This document shows positions 12,237 through 20,147 of a stretch of 21,774 nucleotides of DNA, piece by piece; position 1 is the stretch's first letter, and the number at the start of each line of letters is the position of its first letter. The stretch is from a virus, in IMG/VR virus record IMGVR_UViG_3300008459_000476, positions 1 through 21,774 of that record. The stretch is one strand, 5' to 3'. A model generated the notes under the pieces. The model did no database searches, had not been told where the DNA came from, and was given only the letters and a program-made list of their open reading frames with translations. The position numbers and the translations under genes were made by a program.

Positions 12237-14395
12237 GGCTGGAAACAGTTTGCCGTGCCCGCTACGTATACGAATCCGTATTTCTCGCAGCACTCCCGGT
12301 TTACCGTGAAGATACCCGAACCCGAAGAAGTGGTAAATTCAATTCGGCCCGTCCGTCCCGTAGCAGGTAGGTACGTGCAGTCCCGCATAGTGCCCAGGAT
12401 TTTGAGCAGCTGAACCTTACACACCCCGTCCACCGTCGGGTCAAACCCGGTAATCTCTAGCACCCTCCAGTAGGTGTTGAATAGGTAGATTTTGTCGCTA
12501 AACTCGAACGTAGAAATCTCGGCCGTGGTGAGCCGGAACGATGCGGTAAGTATACGCGCATCTGAGCTGTACAACTGGTTCGCGTATTGCTGCCAGTACT
12601 TGTTATACAGGGTGTCGTAGGGGTTAGCCGTAATGCGAAAGAACGGTAATTCGATACCGAACATTAGCGAATCTTCCGCCACGTCCGCATCCTCTGTATT
12701 ATTCGTATTGAACTGTCCCAGGTAGGGCATGTTCTGCGAGGAAGGGGTTCCTGCATTATCGATTAGGAAAGGCTGCGCAAGTTGGCCGTTCCAATACGCT
12801 AGCCTAGGTTTGAGCTCCGCGATATCTGGCTGCTCTCCATCATCGGACAGGATGCGCGCGATGTTATAGGCGGTGCCTGGAACGTAGCTCGTAACGAACG
12901 GCGCGAACCCGCTCACCGTTTTCTGCTCTCCGGTGGCGAAGGCGTTGCCAGGGTCCAGAATGCGGTGCCGTCCGTACACCCGGCCGGATGCCTGGACAGC
13001 TGCGTTTAGGAAGTCTTCGCCTTCATCATGCGTCCAGATATAGGTTCGCTTTTGGCGGTCGGCGGTGGTGTTCACCTGCACGTCCTGGGAGAGGTCCAAT
13101 AGGTTCGTCCAGTCCTTCACATCCCCCGCTGCCATGTAGTCCGTGTAGGGCTCTATATAGATTTTCTTCGGGTCATAACGGTCTGGGATGAATACCAGGT
13201 TAAAGCATTTCTGGAGCCCTGCCAAGAAATCCATTTGGCGCATATCGGGAAAATTCCGCGATACGTCCAGGGTGCTAATGGCCGCTACCGCTTCGGTAAT
13301 GGTCCATGAGGTGCCACCTACCCCCAAAGTCCCAGCGCCCGCGTTCAGGGTGAGGTTCCCGGCTGAGACTTGCACCTGGAGTTTCCACGTGCTGCCTCCC
13401 GTGAAGTACTCTTTCAGTGTGGCCTGGCGCGTAAAGAAATCGGTGCCAGAAGTTGCCAGGGTGTAGTGGGTGGTTCCGTTCGACAGACGGAACGAAACCG
13501 TAGGGCCGGGGCCGCTCGTGCTATACCGGAAATAGAACTGGTGTTTATAGGTCCCGCTAAACGGAACTGTCCACGTAGGCGCGGCGTAGTCTGAGCCGTA
13601 ATCGAAGAACGGGGAAACCTCTTGTAGGGTTACGTCGGTCCATGCTGTGGGCGCCGTTAGGCTCAGGTCGGTAGTTCGGCCTACCCAGAACTTCGCGCTC
13701 GCGGAATCCTCCACGAACTTGAGCGAAGGGCCCCCGTTATGGAGCATCAAATACAGGTCCGTCTGCGCCGTGAAAAAGGCGCTCGAATAGGTGAACCCGA
13801 CGGTGGAGAATACTTTATCTAGGACCGTTTTAACACGAATGAAAGGGGTCATATCGGTAGGCTGCAGCGCCCCGGTTCCTGGGTTGGTGGTGCCGTCCCA
13901 GTTTTTTACCCGGTCTACCAGGCCGTACCGGAACGCTCCAGACTGTAGCGTGCCTGCCCAGCTGTTGGTTACGTTCGTGAAGTTTACCGTGTGGTTCTCG
14001 GTGGTGAAGTTGAGATTATCCAGGGTGGCGTCCCCGATAGTGCGCGACAGGTCCGCCGCCTCACCGAAGAACGCTACCTCCAAATCCACGAACTGCCCCT
14101 TCTGTAGGTACCAACTTTTCACCTGGAGATAGCCCGTAATGAGCGGTACCCCGCCCTTCATAATACGCGCCTGGGTGCGCGTTTTTAGGTCGAAGCTAGG
14201 TACCTGGCTCAGGTCGAACGGACCGAATACGGCCTCATTCGTTTTAGTGAGGGGTAACCTAAAGGTCTGAGAGTAGCTAGATGCGGGAGCGTTCAGCTGC
14301 TCTAGGTCGGTGAACTTGTAGTTCAGGTTTACCGGCTCGAACTGGTAGAGGTCTAACTCTATCCAGGTCCCCCGAAAGGCCATTAGGGTCAGCAT
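12233..14395 (-). CDS. Large tail-tip/hub protein with Cys-Cys tail motif
   Basis: The 720-residue protein starts at ATG 14395, overlapping the upstream stop (ATGCTGA); ATG 14383 is an alternative. Residues about 15-45 (Asn-Leu-Asn-Tyr-Lys-Phe-Thr-Asp...Ser-Tyr-Ser-Gln-Thr-Phe-Arg-Leu-Pro) resemble the opening of large tail proteins common in Bacteroidota phages. The middle is beta-rich, and residues about 390-470 (Asp-Phe-Leu-Ala-Gly-Leu...Ile-Tyr-Ile-Glu-Pro) look like a hub or baseplate-like domain. The last 30 residues contain Glu-Cys-Cys-Glu-Lys-Tyr-Gly and a further Cys. It lies just before the membrane protein and tape measure and should be part of the distal tail. The exact role is inferred. 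Confidence 0.65.
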   Translation of the reverse strand: MLTLMAFRGTWIELDLYQFEPVNLNYKFTDLEQLNAPASSYSQTFRLPLTKTNEAVFGPFDLSQVPSFDLKTRTQARIMKGGVPLITGYLQVKSWYLQKGQFVDLEVAFFGEAADLSRTIGDATLDNLNFTTENHTVNFTNVTNSWAGTLQSGAFRYGLVDRVKNWDGTTNPGTGALQPTDMTPFIRVKTVLDKVFSTVGFTYSSAFFTAQTDLYLMLHNGGPSLKFVEDSASAKFWVGRTTDLSLTAPTAWTDVTLQEVSPFFDYGSDYAAPTWTVPFSGTYKHQFYFRYSTSGPGPTVSFRLSNGTTHYTLATSGTDFFTRQATLKEYFTGGSTWKLQVQVSAGNLTLNAGAGTLGVGGTSWTITEAVAAISTLDVSRNFPDMRQMDFLAGLQKCFNLVFIPDRYDPKKIYIEPYTDYMAAGDVKDWTNLLDLSQDVQVNTTADRQKRTYIWTHDEGEDFLNAAVQASGRVYGRHRILDPGNAFATGEQKTVSGFAPFVTSYVPGTAYNIARILSDDGEQPDIAELKPRLAYWNGQLAQPFLIDNAGTPSSQNMPYLGQFNTNNTEDADVAEDSLMFGIELPFFRITANPYDTLYNKYWQQYANQLYSSDARILTASFRLTTAEISTFEFSDKIYLFNTYWRVLEITGFDPTVDGVCKVQLLKILGTMRDCTYLPATGRTGRIEFTTSSGSGIFTVNRECCEKYGFVYVAGTANCFQP

Positions 14396-15615
14396 CGGAC
14401 CGGCTGTGTAAGTTCTACGTTCATGTTGAACTGGGTGAGCCTTCCATCTGCTCGCTCTTTGTAGGGCGCTGCGGCGTCCGTAATGCGCACCGGCTGCCAC
14501 CGGCTATCCACCCGAACGTAAACCTGGCGCGAACGCAACAGCGGGCCGATAATGGCCGAATCGCTTACCCCGAATACCCCGCTCAGCTGATACGTAATCG
14601 TGCCGGTTTTTTGGTACGGGACCGTCTCAGGCTCGTAACTGTTCCACGTGAAACTAGAGGCGCCGTAATTTCCCAGGGCTTTACGGTAGGGCTTTTCTTC
14701 GCTTCGGATTTGGCGCCGCGTGAACCCGTCGAACCGGAGGAAATCCCACCCGCCCCGCGTGTTTGCGAACGCTACCTGAGTACCGCTACCGCGAGGGCCT
14801 GGGCAGTCCCTCAGGATGCGGAGCGCGTGCCCCTTTTGTACCCCGGCTGCGTCCTGTGGGGTTACCACTATCTCCGTCCAGGCGGTGGCGCCGGTCATGG
14901 CCAGCACCTGGGCGGGCATTACCCCGGCATAGGTGAGGAACCCGTTAACCGGTGAAACGTCGGTAGGTACCTGGCTCCCGTTCGTGGCGTCTACGGTTTT
15001 GTTCTGTGTGATAGGGGCGCCCGTAGGTGGCACCACCTGGAAGTTCAATCGGCGCACGTCCGAAATTGTGGACCTATTTAGGAACGCCATTAGCCCTTCA
15101 TCCTCATCTCCCGCAGTTATGGTTATTACATTGCTTACCGCGGGCCGGTCTGTGAGCCAGAATTTCTTACTGGCGGCGGTGCCGTAGTAATCGGCAAACG
15201 AGGGATGCAAACCGCTAGACGGCTGTTCGTACCCGTCAATTACCCACAGGCTACGGTTCGCCTGGTTGAGGGCCTCCGTGCCCGTGTATTCGCCTATGCG
15301 AACCTGATACCAGGTGATACCCGCGTTTGCCCTGGTGTACGGTAGCGCGGTGTAATCGTGCAGGAAGGTGGTGCCTAGATAGTTCGAGGTATCTACCACC
15401 GTCCGGTTCTGAATAATGCGCCCCAGGTCGAAGTGCGCGCGGTTATTGCTGTTCGCCTTGAGGTAGTATTTGCCTATCTCGGTCCCGCTCTCGAATACCT
15501 GGACAATGAAGGCGAACGTGTCCGTAATGGTAGCCGAGGTAGACAGGGTATAGATGAGCTGTTGCCCTGCAGGTACGAACGTCTCCGCTGGATTTGAGAC
15601 AAAAGAGGCGGCCAT
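14389..15615 (-). CDS. Minor tail protein
   Basis: The 408-residue beta-rich protein contains alternating strands and a Gly-Gly-Trp-Asp-Phe-Leu-Arg-Phe-Asp-Gly motif (about 288-297). I associate this motif (GGWD followed by an aromatic strand) with tail proteins encoded beside the large hub protein in Bacteroidota phages. It shares one base with the upstream gp10-like gene stop and overlaps the hub start by 7 nt, so the three are translated together and probably form one tail substructure. No enzymatic motif is seen. Confidence 0.6.
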   Translation of the reverse strand: MAASFVSNPAETFVPAGQQLIYTLSTSATITDTFAFIVQVFESGTEIGKYYLKANSNNRAHFDLGRIIQNRTVVDTSNYLGTTFLHDYTALPYTRANAGITWYQVRIGEYTGTEALNQANRSLWVIDGYEQPSSGLHPSFADYYGTAASKKFWLTDRPAVSNVITITAGDEDEGLMAFLNRSTISDVRRLNFQVVPPTGAPITQNKTVDATNGSQVPTDVSPVNGFLTYAGVMPAQVLAMTGATAWTEIVVTPQDAAGVQKGHALRILRDCPGPRGSGTQVAFANTRGGWDFLRFDGFTRRQIRSEEKPYRKALGNYGASSFTWNSYEPETVPYQKTGTITYQLSGVFGVSDSAIIGPLLRSRQVYVRVDSRWQPVRITDAAAPYKERADGRLTQFNMNVELTQPVRC

Positions 15616-16187
15616 TATTTCGATTTTATAGTTATAGTTCCTATACGTGCGCTGAGCTTTTGGGCAAAGTCCCTACCCAGGGTTTCCGCTACCGTGTCCC
15701 CGTGTTTGTTCATAGCCCACTCAAACCCGTTTACGAAATAACGGACGCCCTCGATTCCTTTACGTTTGATTGAACGAGCAATGAGGAACGCGGCCGAATT
15801 TAAACCGCGCTCTGTTTGCTTGATGAATTCGCCGGTCTTCGGGTCCCGCAATCGAACCGGCTTTACCTTCATCCATTCCCGTACTGCAGAGGTGGGCGGC
15901 TGTTTGTCGCGGTAGGAATAGGGCGAGCCTCTGCGTACCTGAGTGCCGTTCACGCCCCAGTGCATAAAGGCTGCATACCTGGACGCTTTCCCGGTCGCCA
16001 TGAGCTCCACGGCTTGAACCTTTCCCTTTCCTTTCTTCAGCTTGAACGAAAGGCTTTTCTGCAGGTCGCGGGTGGCTACCCCGTAGTTCTTGTTCTTACC
16101 TACACGCCGGGTCCCTAGCTCGCGCCTGGAGGCGTCCACCACCTCACCGGCAAACCATACCCACATGCGCTCTGCTTCGGTGCTCAT
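15615..16187 (-). CDS. HK97 gp10-like tail/neck component
   Basis: In this 190-residue basic protein, a Tyr-Ala-Ala-Phe-Met-His-Trp-Gly-Val-Asn-Gly-Thr segment (about 71-82) is the hallmark Y-x-x-F-x-x-x-G motif of the HK97 gp10/virion-morphogenesis class. It is followed by a Pro-Pro-Thr-Ser-Ala-Val-Arg-Glu-Trp helix and a long C-terminal helical part with Ser-Ala-Ala-Phe-Leu-Ile-Ala-Arg-Ser-Ile. Family members join the head to the tail or complete the tail. In most siphophages the gene sits between capsid and tube genes; here it lies among tail-tip genes. Confidence 0.66.
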   Translation of the reverse strand: MSTEAERMWVWFAGEVVDASRRELGTRRVGKNKNYGVATRDLQKSLSFKLKKGKGKVQAVELMATGKASRYAAFMHWGVNGTQVRRGSPYSYRDKQPPTSAVREWMKVKPVRLRDPKTGEFIKQTERGLNSAAFLIARSIKRKGIEGVRYFVNGFEWAMNKHGDTVAETLGRDFAQKLSARIGTITIKSK

Positions 16188-16188
16188 C

Positions 16189-16320
16189 TCAGTAAGCGGC
16201 CAGGGCCAACAGGAAATCCAGGACGGTAATAAACCCGTCGGCGTTCAAGTCTAGGCGCGCGTTATATGGCGGCGGCATGCCGGGCCCCAGGTACTGGAGA
16301 ATCGCTATTAGCTGGCTCAT
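16189..16320 (-). CDS. 43-residue protein with a dockerin/EF-hand calcium loop
   Basis: ATG at 16320 overlaps the upstream stop (ATGA), and TGA at 16189 lies one base before the next start. Residues 24-35 read D-x-N-x-D-G-x-I-x-x-x-D, with every calcium ligand position of a dockerin/EF-hand loop filled (Asp24, Asn26, Asp28, Phe30 backbone, Thr32, Asp35). A Leu-rich helix follows (36-43), as in half a type I dockerin. The first 12 residues form another hydrophobic helix, then a Pro-rich turn. The likely role is a small calcium-stabilised structural or docking element of the tail; this is inference from motif and position. Confidence 0.65.
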   Translation of the reverse strand: MSQLIAILQYLGPGMPPPYNARLDLNADGFITVLDFLLALAAY

Positions 16321-16457
16321 TTACCCTGCCCCTTGTACGGTTTCTTGTAGAGCTTCGAGGTCTTAATCTTGCTCTGTTTGGTCTTCGCGTGTACCCCTGG
16401 GCGCGATACCGTGCGCTCAATTCGTACCGCGGTAGCCTGTGCTTTTGCCTTTGCCAT
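16317..16457 (-). CDS. Small basic protein, 46 residues
   Basis: ATG at 16457 to TGA at 16317. It is strongly basic (Lys/Arg about one residue in three), with a central Arg-Pro-Gly-Val-His-Ala-Lys-Thr-Lys-Gln-Ser-Lys segment and a C-terminal Tyr-Lys-Lys-Pro-Tyr-Lys-Gly-Gln-Gly-Lys. I recall similar HAKTK...SK..KK.Y.GQG microproteins among structural genes of Bacteroidota phages; their function is unknown. It could bind nucleic acid or an acidic tail or fibre surface. It overlaps the next gene by 4 nt. Confidence 0.68.
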   Translation of the reverse strand: MAKAKAQATAVRIERTVSRPGVHAKTKQSKIKTSKLYKKPYKGQGK

Positions 16458-16458
16458 T

Positions 16459-16701
16459 TTAGGTGAATTCTGGGCCTACCGTGGGTTCATTCCATTCGTC
16501 AAAATGCGCCTCCAGGTATTCGCATGCCTCATCATTTGTCCATACGGTAAACGGGAGCCCTACCGGTTCGTTTTTATATTCCACTATTGCCCACTGTCCA
16601 TCCACGGAATACCTGGTAGTGTCCATGCTGTCATCTGCGAGCAAATCGTAATCAACCTGCAAAAGGTCGGGGGATGCCATGAGATAGTATTTGCGTGCCA
16701 T
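16459..16701 (-). CDS. Hypothetical acidic protein, 80 residues
   Basis: This soluble acidic protein is rich in Asp, Glu, Trp and Tyr, with no recognised domain. A central segment (about 36-55) looks like two strands and the C-terminal third like a helix with Glu-Ala-Cys-Glu-Tyr-Leu-Glu-Ala. Its ATG shares a base with the stop of the lectin gene. Being coupled to fibre and lectin genes, it may be a fibre chaperone or accessory, but nothing in the sequence proves this. Confidence 0.6.
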   Translation of the reverse strand: MARKYYLMASPDLLQVDYDLLADDSMDTTRYSVDGQWAIVEYKNEPVGLPFTVWTNDEACEYLEAHFDEWNEPTVGPEFT

Positions 16702-17441
16702 TAGTAACCGAATCGTGCTTTCTCGGCGTTAAAATTTTGGGCTATTTCGGCTGCGGTTAGCACTCTATTGTAACGTCTTACTAAACCTGTGTACATGCGC
16801 TGATACTCGCCGCTACCCTGGTAGGTGCCAAGGAAAAAATGGTTCAAGTTTGCGGTAGGGTTATAGTTGCCTGTTGTGTCCTGACCGGCTACTACAGTAT
16901 TTCTGTAAACCGTCAGACGGTCATTTGCCCCTAGGTCCTCCATGGTTACCACCATGTGGTGCCAGGTGTCTAAAGTCCACACTCCACTACCTCCATAGGT
17001 TGTGTTAAATGTATCAATATTTGGCGCGTAAATAATCATTGCGGAACCGCTCCACCTCATACGAATACCAGTATTGTAGGCGGCTGCGAATATGTTACCG
17101 CTACCCAGCCAGGCACCGTTAGAGCGAATCCAAAACTCGTTAGTGAAATTTCGATTCAGGCTAATGTGTAACGGGTCGCTGGTGTTTACAGGCATACTAT
17201 TTACTCCGTAGTCATTTACCCCATCGCAATAGAGCGCGTTCACCCCGCCTATAGTTGTAAATGCCGCTCCATTAGCCAGGCTAAGGTTATAAGTGAACCC
17301 GGTACTATTGTAGGTGTTATGCAAATCCGGCCATGGTGAGCCCTGGTTATTTGCGTCCCAGTAGGTCTGCAGGTTCGTAGTTACGAACGCGGCCGCCGGA
17401 GGTGCCACGTAGGAGCTGGCTATGTGGTTAAAGAAGTTCAT
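16701..17441 (-). CDS. LamG/concanavalin-like lectin, likely receptor-binding
   Basis: In the 246-residue protein, residues about 25-240 have the layout of a LamG/concanavalin A-like jelly roll: Tyr-Trp-Asp-Ala near the start, Phe-x-x-Glu-Phe-Trp-Ile-Arg in the first sheet, Asp-Thr-Trp-His-His-Met-Val-Val-Thr in the middle and Ala-Glu-Ile-Ala-Gln-Asn-Phe-Asn near the end, the standard closing motif of such domains. It probably binds surface glycans of the host. The gene is visibly richer in A and T than its neighbours, suggesting acquisition or fast diversification. It overlaps the fibre gene stop by 4 nt. Confidence 0.78.
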   Translation of the reverse strand: MNFFNHIASSYVAPPAAAFVTTNLQTYWDANNQGSPWPDLHNTYNSTGFTYNLSLANGAAFTTIGGVNALYCDGVNDYGVNSMPVNTSDPLHISLNRNFTNEFWIRSNGAWLGSGNIFAAAYNTGIRMRWSGSAMIIYAPNIDTFNTTYGGSGVWTLDTWHHMVVTMEDLGANDRLTVYRNTVVAGQDTTGNYNPTANLNHFFLGTYQGSGEYQRMYTGLVRRYNRVLTAAEIAQNFNAEKARFGY

Positions 17442-18589
17442 AATGCTAAACGGTCACCTACACATACCCACGTGTCTGTGTCGATTTTCTTAATTGCTAT
17501 AACCGCGTTTTGCTTAGCCGTCCGTGCCGTTTGGCTTGAGAGCAGGGTTACCCCTCCAGTTCCCTGGACGGTTACCGTTCCTGTGTTGCGCTGCATGAAC
17601 GCTATTTCTGTTCCAGTTGGAAACGCCACTGTGGAATTTAGAGGGATAGTGATAGTAAAATTCGAGGTGGAATCGCATACCATAAACTCGTTTGCGTCCG
17701 CCAGCACCAGGGGATAGGTAGTGGTGCTATTTGTTGCTACTACACTGTATTGTGTGGGTATAGTTGGTTTGTTTAAGATTTGCGCATCCCCGCTAACCGC
17801 GTTCCAGTCCGCGTTTACGTTCACTTCCGCACCCGCCGCGATGCCGTCTAATTTCGTTTTATCCGCAGAGCTCATAGAGCCCGCGGCTGAGGTTGTGGCG
17901 GCTGTGATTGAGATAGCCGGATTCGCTCCACCGCTCGAAACAATAGGTGCCGTGCCTGTTACAGAGACCACGGTAGCCCCGGTTCCGATGCCGTCCAGCT
18001 TGGTTTTATCGGCAGCACTCATGGAGCCTGGGGCGGAGGTGGTCGCGGCGTCAATACTTACCGTAGCATTCCCCGAAAGGTCTACCCCTACCTGAATAGG
18101 CGCAGTGCCAAATACTCCACGGGTGCCCGTATTTGAGATTGTAATAGTATCTGTGGAGATATTGCCAGCAATAGAGATACCAGAGCCCGCAGTGAAGGTG
18201 AGCGTGTCCGCGGTATTGTCCGGTGTAATCGTGTTCCCGCCTGCTACGAAATTGCTGAACATGAAAACCGGAGGTGGAGATGCGCCGGTGGCGCTGCCCC
18301 CTATCTCTACGTTTAGCATGCTTACCGTGCTGGCCGCATCAAATCCCCAAGTGTTGTATGGTGCCGTATTTCTCCGGTATAAATCGAACGGCTGCGTCTC
18401 AAATAAAGCCTCTAGGGTGGTCTTATTCGTAACCGAGACTAGCCCACCTACCACGGATGCGTTATACTGGGCGTAGTTTATCTCTAACCGCGTCTGCTCT
18501 ACGTAGCTCCCGGTGCTGTCATCCAGGATGCGCACCAGAACCTGGTCCTGGTCTAGCGCGTTCCGCTCGAAGGTGACTATATAGGCCAT
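17438..18589 (-). CDS. Tail fibre protein with internal repeats
   Basis: This is a 383-residue protein. A short N-terminal domain (residues 1-100) is followed by a Thr/Ser/Gly-rich beta shaft. Two copies of a repeat of about 46 residues (161-206 and 212-257), each with the fibre motif Ser-Ala-Asp/Ala-Asp-Lys-Thr-Lys-Leu-Asp-Gly-Ile, lead into Asp-Trp-Asn-Ala...Ile-Leu-Asn-Lys-Pro. Such repeats are typical of trimeric phage fibres. The last 100 residues form a beta-rich tip. It follows the terminator/fibre fusion by one base and is coupled to the lectin gene, so these three probably form the adsorption apparatus. Confidence 0.78.
   Translation of the reverse strand: MAYIVTFERNALDQDQVLVRILDDSTGSYVEQTRLEINYAQYNASVVGGLVSVTNKTTLEALFETQPFDLYRRNTAPYNTWGFDAASTVSMLNVEIGGSATGASPPPVFMFSNFVAGGNTITPDNTADTLTFTAGSGISIAGNISTDTITISNTGTRGVFGTAPIQVGVDLSGNATVSIDAATTSAPGSMSAADKTKLDGIGTGATVVSVTGTAPIVSSGGANPAISITAATTSAAGSMSSADKTKLDGIAAGAEVNVNADWNAVSGDAQILNKPTIPTQYSVVATNSTTTYPLVLADANEFMVCDSTSNFTITIPLNSTVAFPTGTEIAFMQRNTGTVTVQGTGGVTLLSSQTARTAKQNAVIAIKKIDTDTWVCVGDRLAL
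17819..18109 (-). repeat. Two tandem fibre repeats
   Basis: Positions 18109-17972 and 17956-17819 encode two related 46-residue units that differ by substitutions but keep the Thr-Lys-Leu-Asp-Gly-Ile core. The repetition is visible in both DNA and protein and suggests that fibre length varies by unit duplication. Confidence 0.75.
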
Positions 18590-18590
18590 A

Positions 18591-20147
18591 TTAGATGTTA
18601 ATTGAGACGGTGTTTAGGTAGGCATTACCCACCATGGTAGGGCTAGGAGTGATAGCAAACGCAAACTGCGCGCTCGCGTTCGTGGTGTTGTAGGTGAATG
18701 ACAATTTAGCCACCTGTGCGCCGAAGCTGTACTTTGTGTTAATCTCTGCCACAGTCACAAAAAGCGCTCCCACTTTGTCGAGCACCTGGACCTTTAGCGT
18801 TCCAGTGCCTAAGCCCGTATAGCCCACGGTAATGTTTCCTGTAATCGGTCGGCCCGTGAGGTTGCCGGTGAAGGTGAGCAGGTTTTGAGCTCCGGCCGTG
18901 TTCACCGCTACCGTGAGGCTGCCCTGGTTCACCGTCCAAAGGTTGAGCGGCGGAATGAGCAGGTAGTTCGATTTACCCGCATAGGCCGGAGCAGTGTACG
19001 CAGCGTTTGTTAGGACGGCTGTAGTGGGGTTCGTAGTGGTTCCTGCACCTCCACCCCCAGGTACCCACGTTCGTACGAATATGCGGCCTGTATTGATTTG
19101 CTGGCGGGTCACAATAGCTACCGGAATCTCCGGGAATGGTGCGGTGGTTACGAATGCCCCAGGTGTAGGAGAGGCGTACAAAATGGTGCCTGGGGTGTAT
19201 GCGTTCGTGTTCAGCTGTCGAACCTCTCCGTAGGTACGTACGTGCCCGTCGGCGCCGTTTGCTATCTGGGCATAGGTTACCCCTAGCAGGTACTTCGGGC
19301 TATCCACCCCCAGGGCAAACAGGCCCACCGTTACTTTATCTCCGTGTACCCCTACCGCCTTGCACAGAACGCCCTTTGCGATAGCTGCCCCGCTGTTATT
19401 GTGCACCTGGATATCTAGCGCCCTGGGCGCTCCGTTAATCCACTGAGCCGTTACCTCATCATAAATTAGCGCGTCATGGTCTAGCGGGTCGGTAATCGTT
19501 ACGTCGGTGAGCTGTCCCAGGGAATCCACCCCGCCCGTGTCAATGGATACTATACCGTTACCTTCATCTGTGAGGGTGCCGTTTGTCACTTTGATAGTGC
19601 GCACGCTCAGAACATCTACCGTTCCGTCCTGGGTGAGAACTCGAAGCACCCCGCGCCTGGCGTACGTTATCTCTGTGCCCTCTGGGGTCACTCCGTTAAT
19701 AGGAGCATCGCACGCGGAACGGTCATAGGGAATCTCTATAGTCAGGTCTAGCAGCACCCCCGCGAGCATGTTGCTGCCTTCCTGTTGGAGGGGCGTTATA
19801 ACCGCGTTTGTTACCTCGTAGTTTTCCTCATCTATGAAGATATTAAACCCGTTTGAGATATCTGCGATAATATCTTCTGCCACCTGTTCCGCATCGCTTA
19901 CTACCTCCTTTTGCCGTTCGGTCTTACTGTCATAATAGGTCGGCAAATCGAAAATATATACCTCGAAATCTACACTCTTTGTCGTGTCCTCGTAGGTGGC
20001 TCCAGTATACACCACGTGCATAATAGGGTACTGGTCCACCTTTCCCAGGTCGAGGTCTTCCGGAGCCCCGAATGAAAAGGATTTTAGGAAATAGTGGTTC
20101 TCGGCGAAGTCCCGAAACCGGTTTATGAAGGTGTTTAGAGTAATCAT
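18591..20147 (-). CDS. Tail terminator-like domain fused to fibre/Ig-like region
   Basis: This is a 518-residue protein. Residues 1-150 (Ile-Asn-Arg-Phe-Arg-Asp-Phe-Ala-Glu-Asn-His...Gln-Tyr-Pro, then Asp-Phe-Glu-Val-Tyr-Ile-Phe-Asp, and a helix with Val-Ala-Glu-Asp-Ile-Ile) resemble small tail-completion/terminator proteins of Bacteroidota phages, normally a separate gene of about 150 residues. Residues about 245-370 carry a fibre-type module (Asn-Asn-Ser-Gly-Ala-Ala-Ile-Ala-Lys-Gly and Gly-Ala-Asp-Gly-His-Val-Arg-Thr-Tyr-Gly). Residues about 390-518 form a beta-sandwich-like C-terminus. ATG overlaps the stop of the -1 frame of the chaperone gene (ATGA). The fusion would place a fibre or decoration at the tail-terminator position, or the domain has another role. 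Confidence 0.65.
   Translation of the reverse strand: MITLNTFINRFRDFAENHYFLKSFSFGAPEDLDLGKVDQYPIMHVVYTGATYEDTTKSVDFEVYIFDLPTYYDSKTERQKEVVSDAEQVAEDIIADISNGFNIFIDEENYEVTNAVITPLQQEGSNMLAGVLLDLTIEIPYDRSACDAPINGVTPEGTEITYARRGVLRVLTQDGTVDVLSVRTIKVTNGTLTDEGNGIVSIDTGGVDSLGQLTDVTITDPLDHDALIYDEVTAQWINGAPRALDIQVHNNSGAAIAKGVLCKAVGVHGDKVTVGLFALGVDSPKYLLGVTYAQIANGADGHVRTYGEVRQLNTNAYTPGTILYASPTPGAFVTTAPFPEIPVAIVTRQQINTGRIFVRTWVPGGGGAGTTTNPTTAVLTNAAYTAPAYAGKSNYLLIPPLNLWTVNQGSLTVAVNTAGAQNLLTFTGNLTGRPITGNITVGYTGLGTGTLKVQVLDKVGALFVTVAEINTKYSFGAQVAKLSFTYNTTNASAQFAFAITPSPTMVGNAYLNTVSINI

Noticed and set aside
14396-14500. Longer start for the large tail protein
   Set aside because: The extension is a shadow of the upstream minor tail gene; ATG 14395 overlaps that stop in the usual way.
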